This document shows positions 63,490 through 64,000 of a stretch of 64,000 bases of DNA, piece after piece. Location of the stretch: assembly GCF_009827655.1 (NCBI RefSeq), contig NZ_WTYV01000006.1, positions 186,001 to 250,000 of the forward strand, in the 5' to 3' direction. Every line of letters begins with the position of its first letter. The first letter of the stretch is position 1. The position numbers were made by a program, and so were the translations under genes. This stretch comes from Alteraurantiacibacter buctensis (lineage in GTDB: Bacteria > Pseudomonadota > Alphaproteobacteria > Sphingomonadales > Sphingomonadaceae). Under the pieces are notes generated by a model. The model saw only the letters and a program-made list of their open reading frames with translations, had not been told where the DNA came from and made no database searches.

Positions 63490-64000
63490 GTGGAAGAGAC
63501 GATCGATTTCGACAAGGTCGGGGCCATGGCCGGCAAGGTCATGCATGACGTGGCCGGCGCCGTCAGCCTGATGATGGCCTACCTGGGGGACCAGGCCGGC
63601 GTGTTCGCGGCGATGGACGGCGAGGGGCCCATAACGCTGGACCAGCTTGCCGCCAAGACCGGCATGGAGCCCAAGTACCTGCGCGAATGGCTGGGTTCGG
63701 TCTCCGCCGCCGGTTACGTCGATTTCGATCCCGTGGCGGAAACCTTCTACCTGCCGCCGGAGAAGGCGCTGGTCTTCACCCGCGAGGGCCAGCCCGCCTG
63801 CATGCAGGGCTTCATCCAGGCCGTGATTGCGCAGTACGAAATGCACGAGAAGGCGGTCGACGTGTTCAGGAGCGGCAAGGGCCGCCCGTGGAGCGACCAT
63901 TCGCAGTGCCTGTTCTGCGGCACGGACAGGTTCTTCCGTCCCGGCTATGCCGCCAACCTGGTCAGCAACTGGCTGCCCGCGCTGGACGGCGTGGTGGAGC
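63490..64000 (+). CDS. SAM-dependent methyltransferase, 3' end outside window
   Basis: A GTG with GGGAGAG six bases ahead begins a protein that stays open to the edge (at least 170 residues). The N-terminal winged-helix (ITLDQLAAKTGMEPKYLREW, SAAGYVDFDPVAETFYLPPE) matches the Rv2258c-type class I methyltransferases, in which the catalytic domain follows; it would lie beyond the window. Substrate unknown. The 91 bases before it show no terminator for the kinase gene. Confidence 0.8.
   Translation, partial: MEETIDFDKVGAMAGKVMHDVAGAVSLMMAYLGDQAGVFAAMDGEGPITLDQLAAKTGMEPKYLREWLGSVSAAGYVDFDPVAETFYLPPEKALVFTREGQPACMQGFIQAVIAQYEMHEKAVDVFRSGKGRPWSDHSQCLFCGTDRFFRPGYAANLVSNWLPALDGVVE

Overview
The window looks like the chromosome of a GC-rich alphaproteobacterium of the order Sphingomonadales, probably an Erythrobacteraceae-type marine or freshwater carotenoid producer. 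The clues are a CrtZ-type carotenoid hydroxylase, a TonB-dependent receptor of sphingomonad type, the alphaproteobacterial DUF1476 (zeta-type ATPase inhibitor) protein, a YlxR-L7Ae fusion between nusA and infB, and a DUF6152 exported protein. The genus is inference only.

Positions 1-16380 are the right part of an integrated prophage whose left end lies outside the window. From left to right it carries leftward head and packaging genes (SU10-like major capsid, scaffold, portal, TerL, likely TerS), then leftward replication/recombination genes (stand-alone DnaA domain IV protein, truncated SSB, ERF annealing protein, DUF1064 nuclease-like protein). A divergent control region near 12.6-12.7 kb separates these from a rightward run of very small, overlapping early genes that ends in a tyrosine integrase. 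The integrase stop codon lies inside the 3' half of a tRNA-Thr(TGT) gene, which is the attachment site.

Positions 16.4-34.9 kb are ordinary host genes: a DUF429-like nuclease, RarA, a PadR regulator, a glycosyltransferase, an acyltransferase, exported proteins, TypA/BipA, a TonB-dependent receptor, an RDD protein, the TesA / YbbA-YbbP cluster and RecF. Positions 35-44.5 kb hold a small PspC-domain operon, a queuosine-precursor transporter, tRNA-Arg(TCT), two related long palindromic repeats, a SRAP protein, the Grx4-BolA pair, a leuC/leuD cluster with a DNA glycosylase and a small membrane protein inside it, CrtZ, a flavoprotein and SufE.

The most unusual part is 44.5-49.2 kb. It is an expanded phage-shock-protein locus: pspF runs divergently from a small membrane peptide gene, pspA, pspB and pspC, followed by six further tandem genes. 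Each of the six encodes one N-terminal membrane helix plus a PspB-like coiled coil ending in a shared motif (VLERI-x-TD ... LA-x-EI-x-ALR). The pspA promoter has a near-perfect sigma54 element (CAAACTGGCACG, then TTGC at -12) and an upstream palindrome TTGG-N9-CCAA. The same sigma54 element and the same palindrome occur 13 kb away in front of the peptide + PspC-domain operon at 35.1 kb. Together these suggest one PspF regulon with two envelope-stress operons. A third sigma54-like site at 36.73 kb may drive a small structured RNA.

Positions 49.8-62.2 kb are the conserved translation/RNA operon rimP-nusA-ylxR-infB-rbfA-truB-rpsO-pnp, interrupted by DUF1697, GNAT, thymidine kinase and site-2 protease genes. 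truB carries an in-frame palindromic repeat of exactly 36 codons. The window ends with a HisKA_2-type sensor kinase and a truncated methyltransferase gene.
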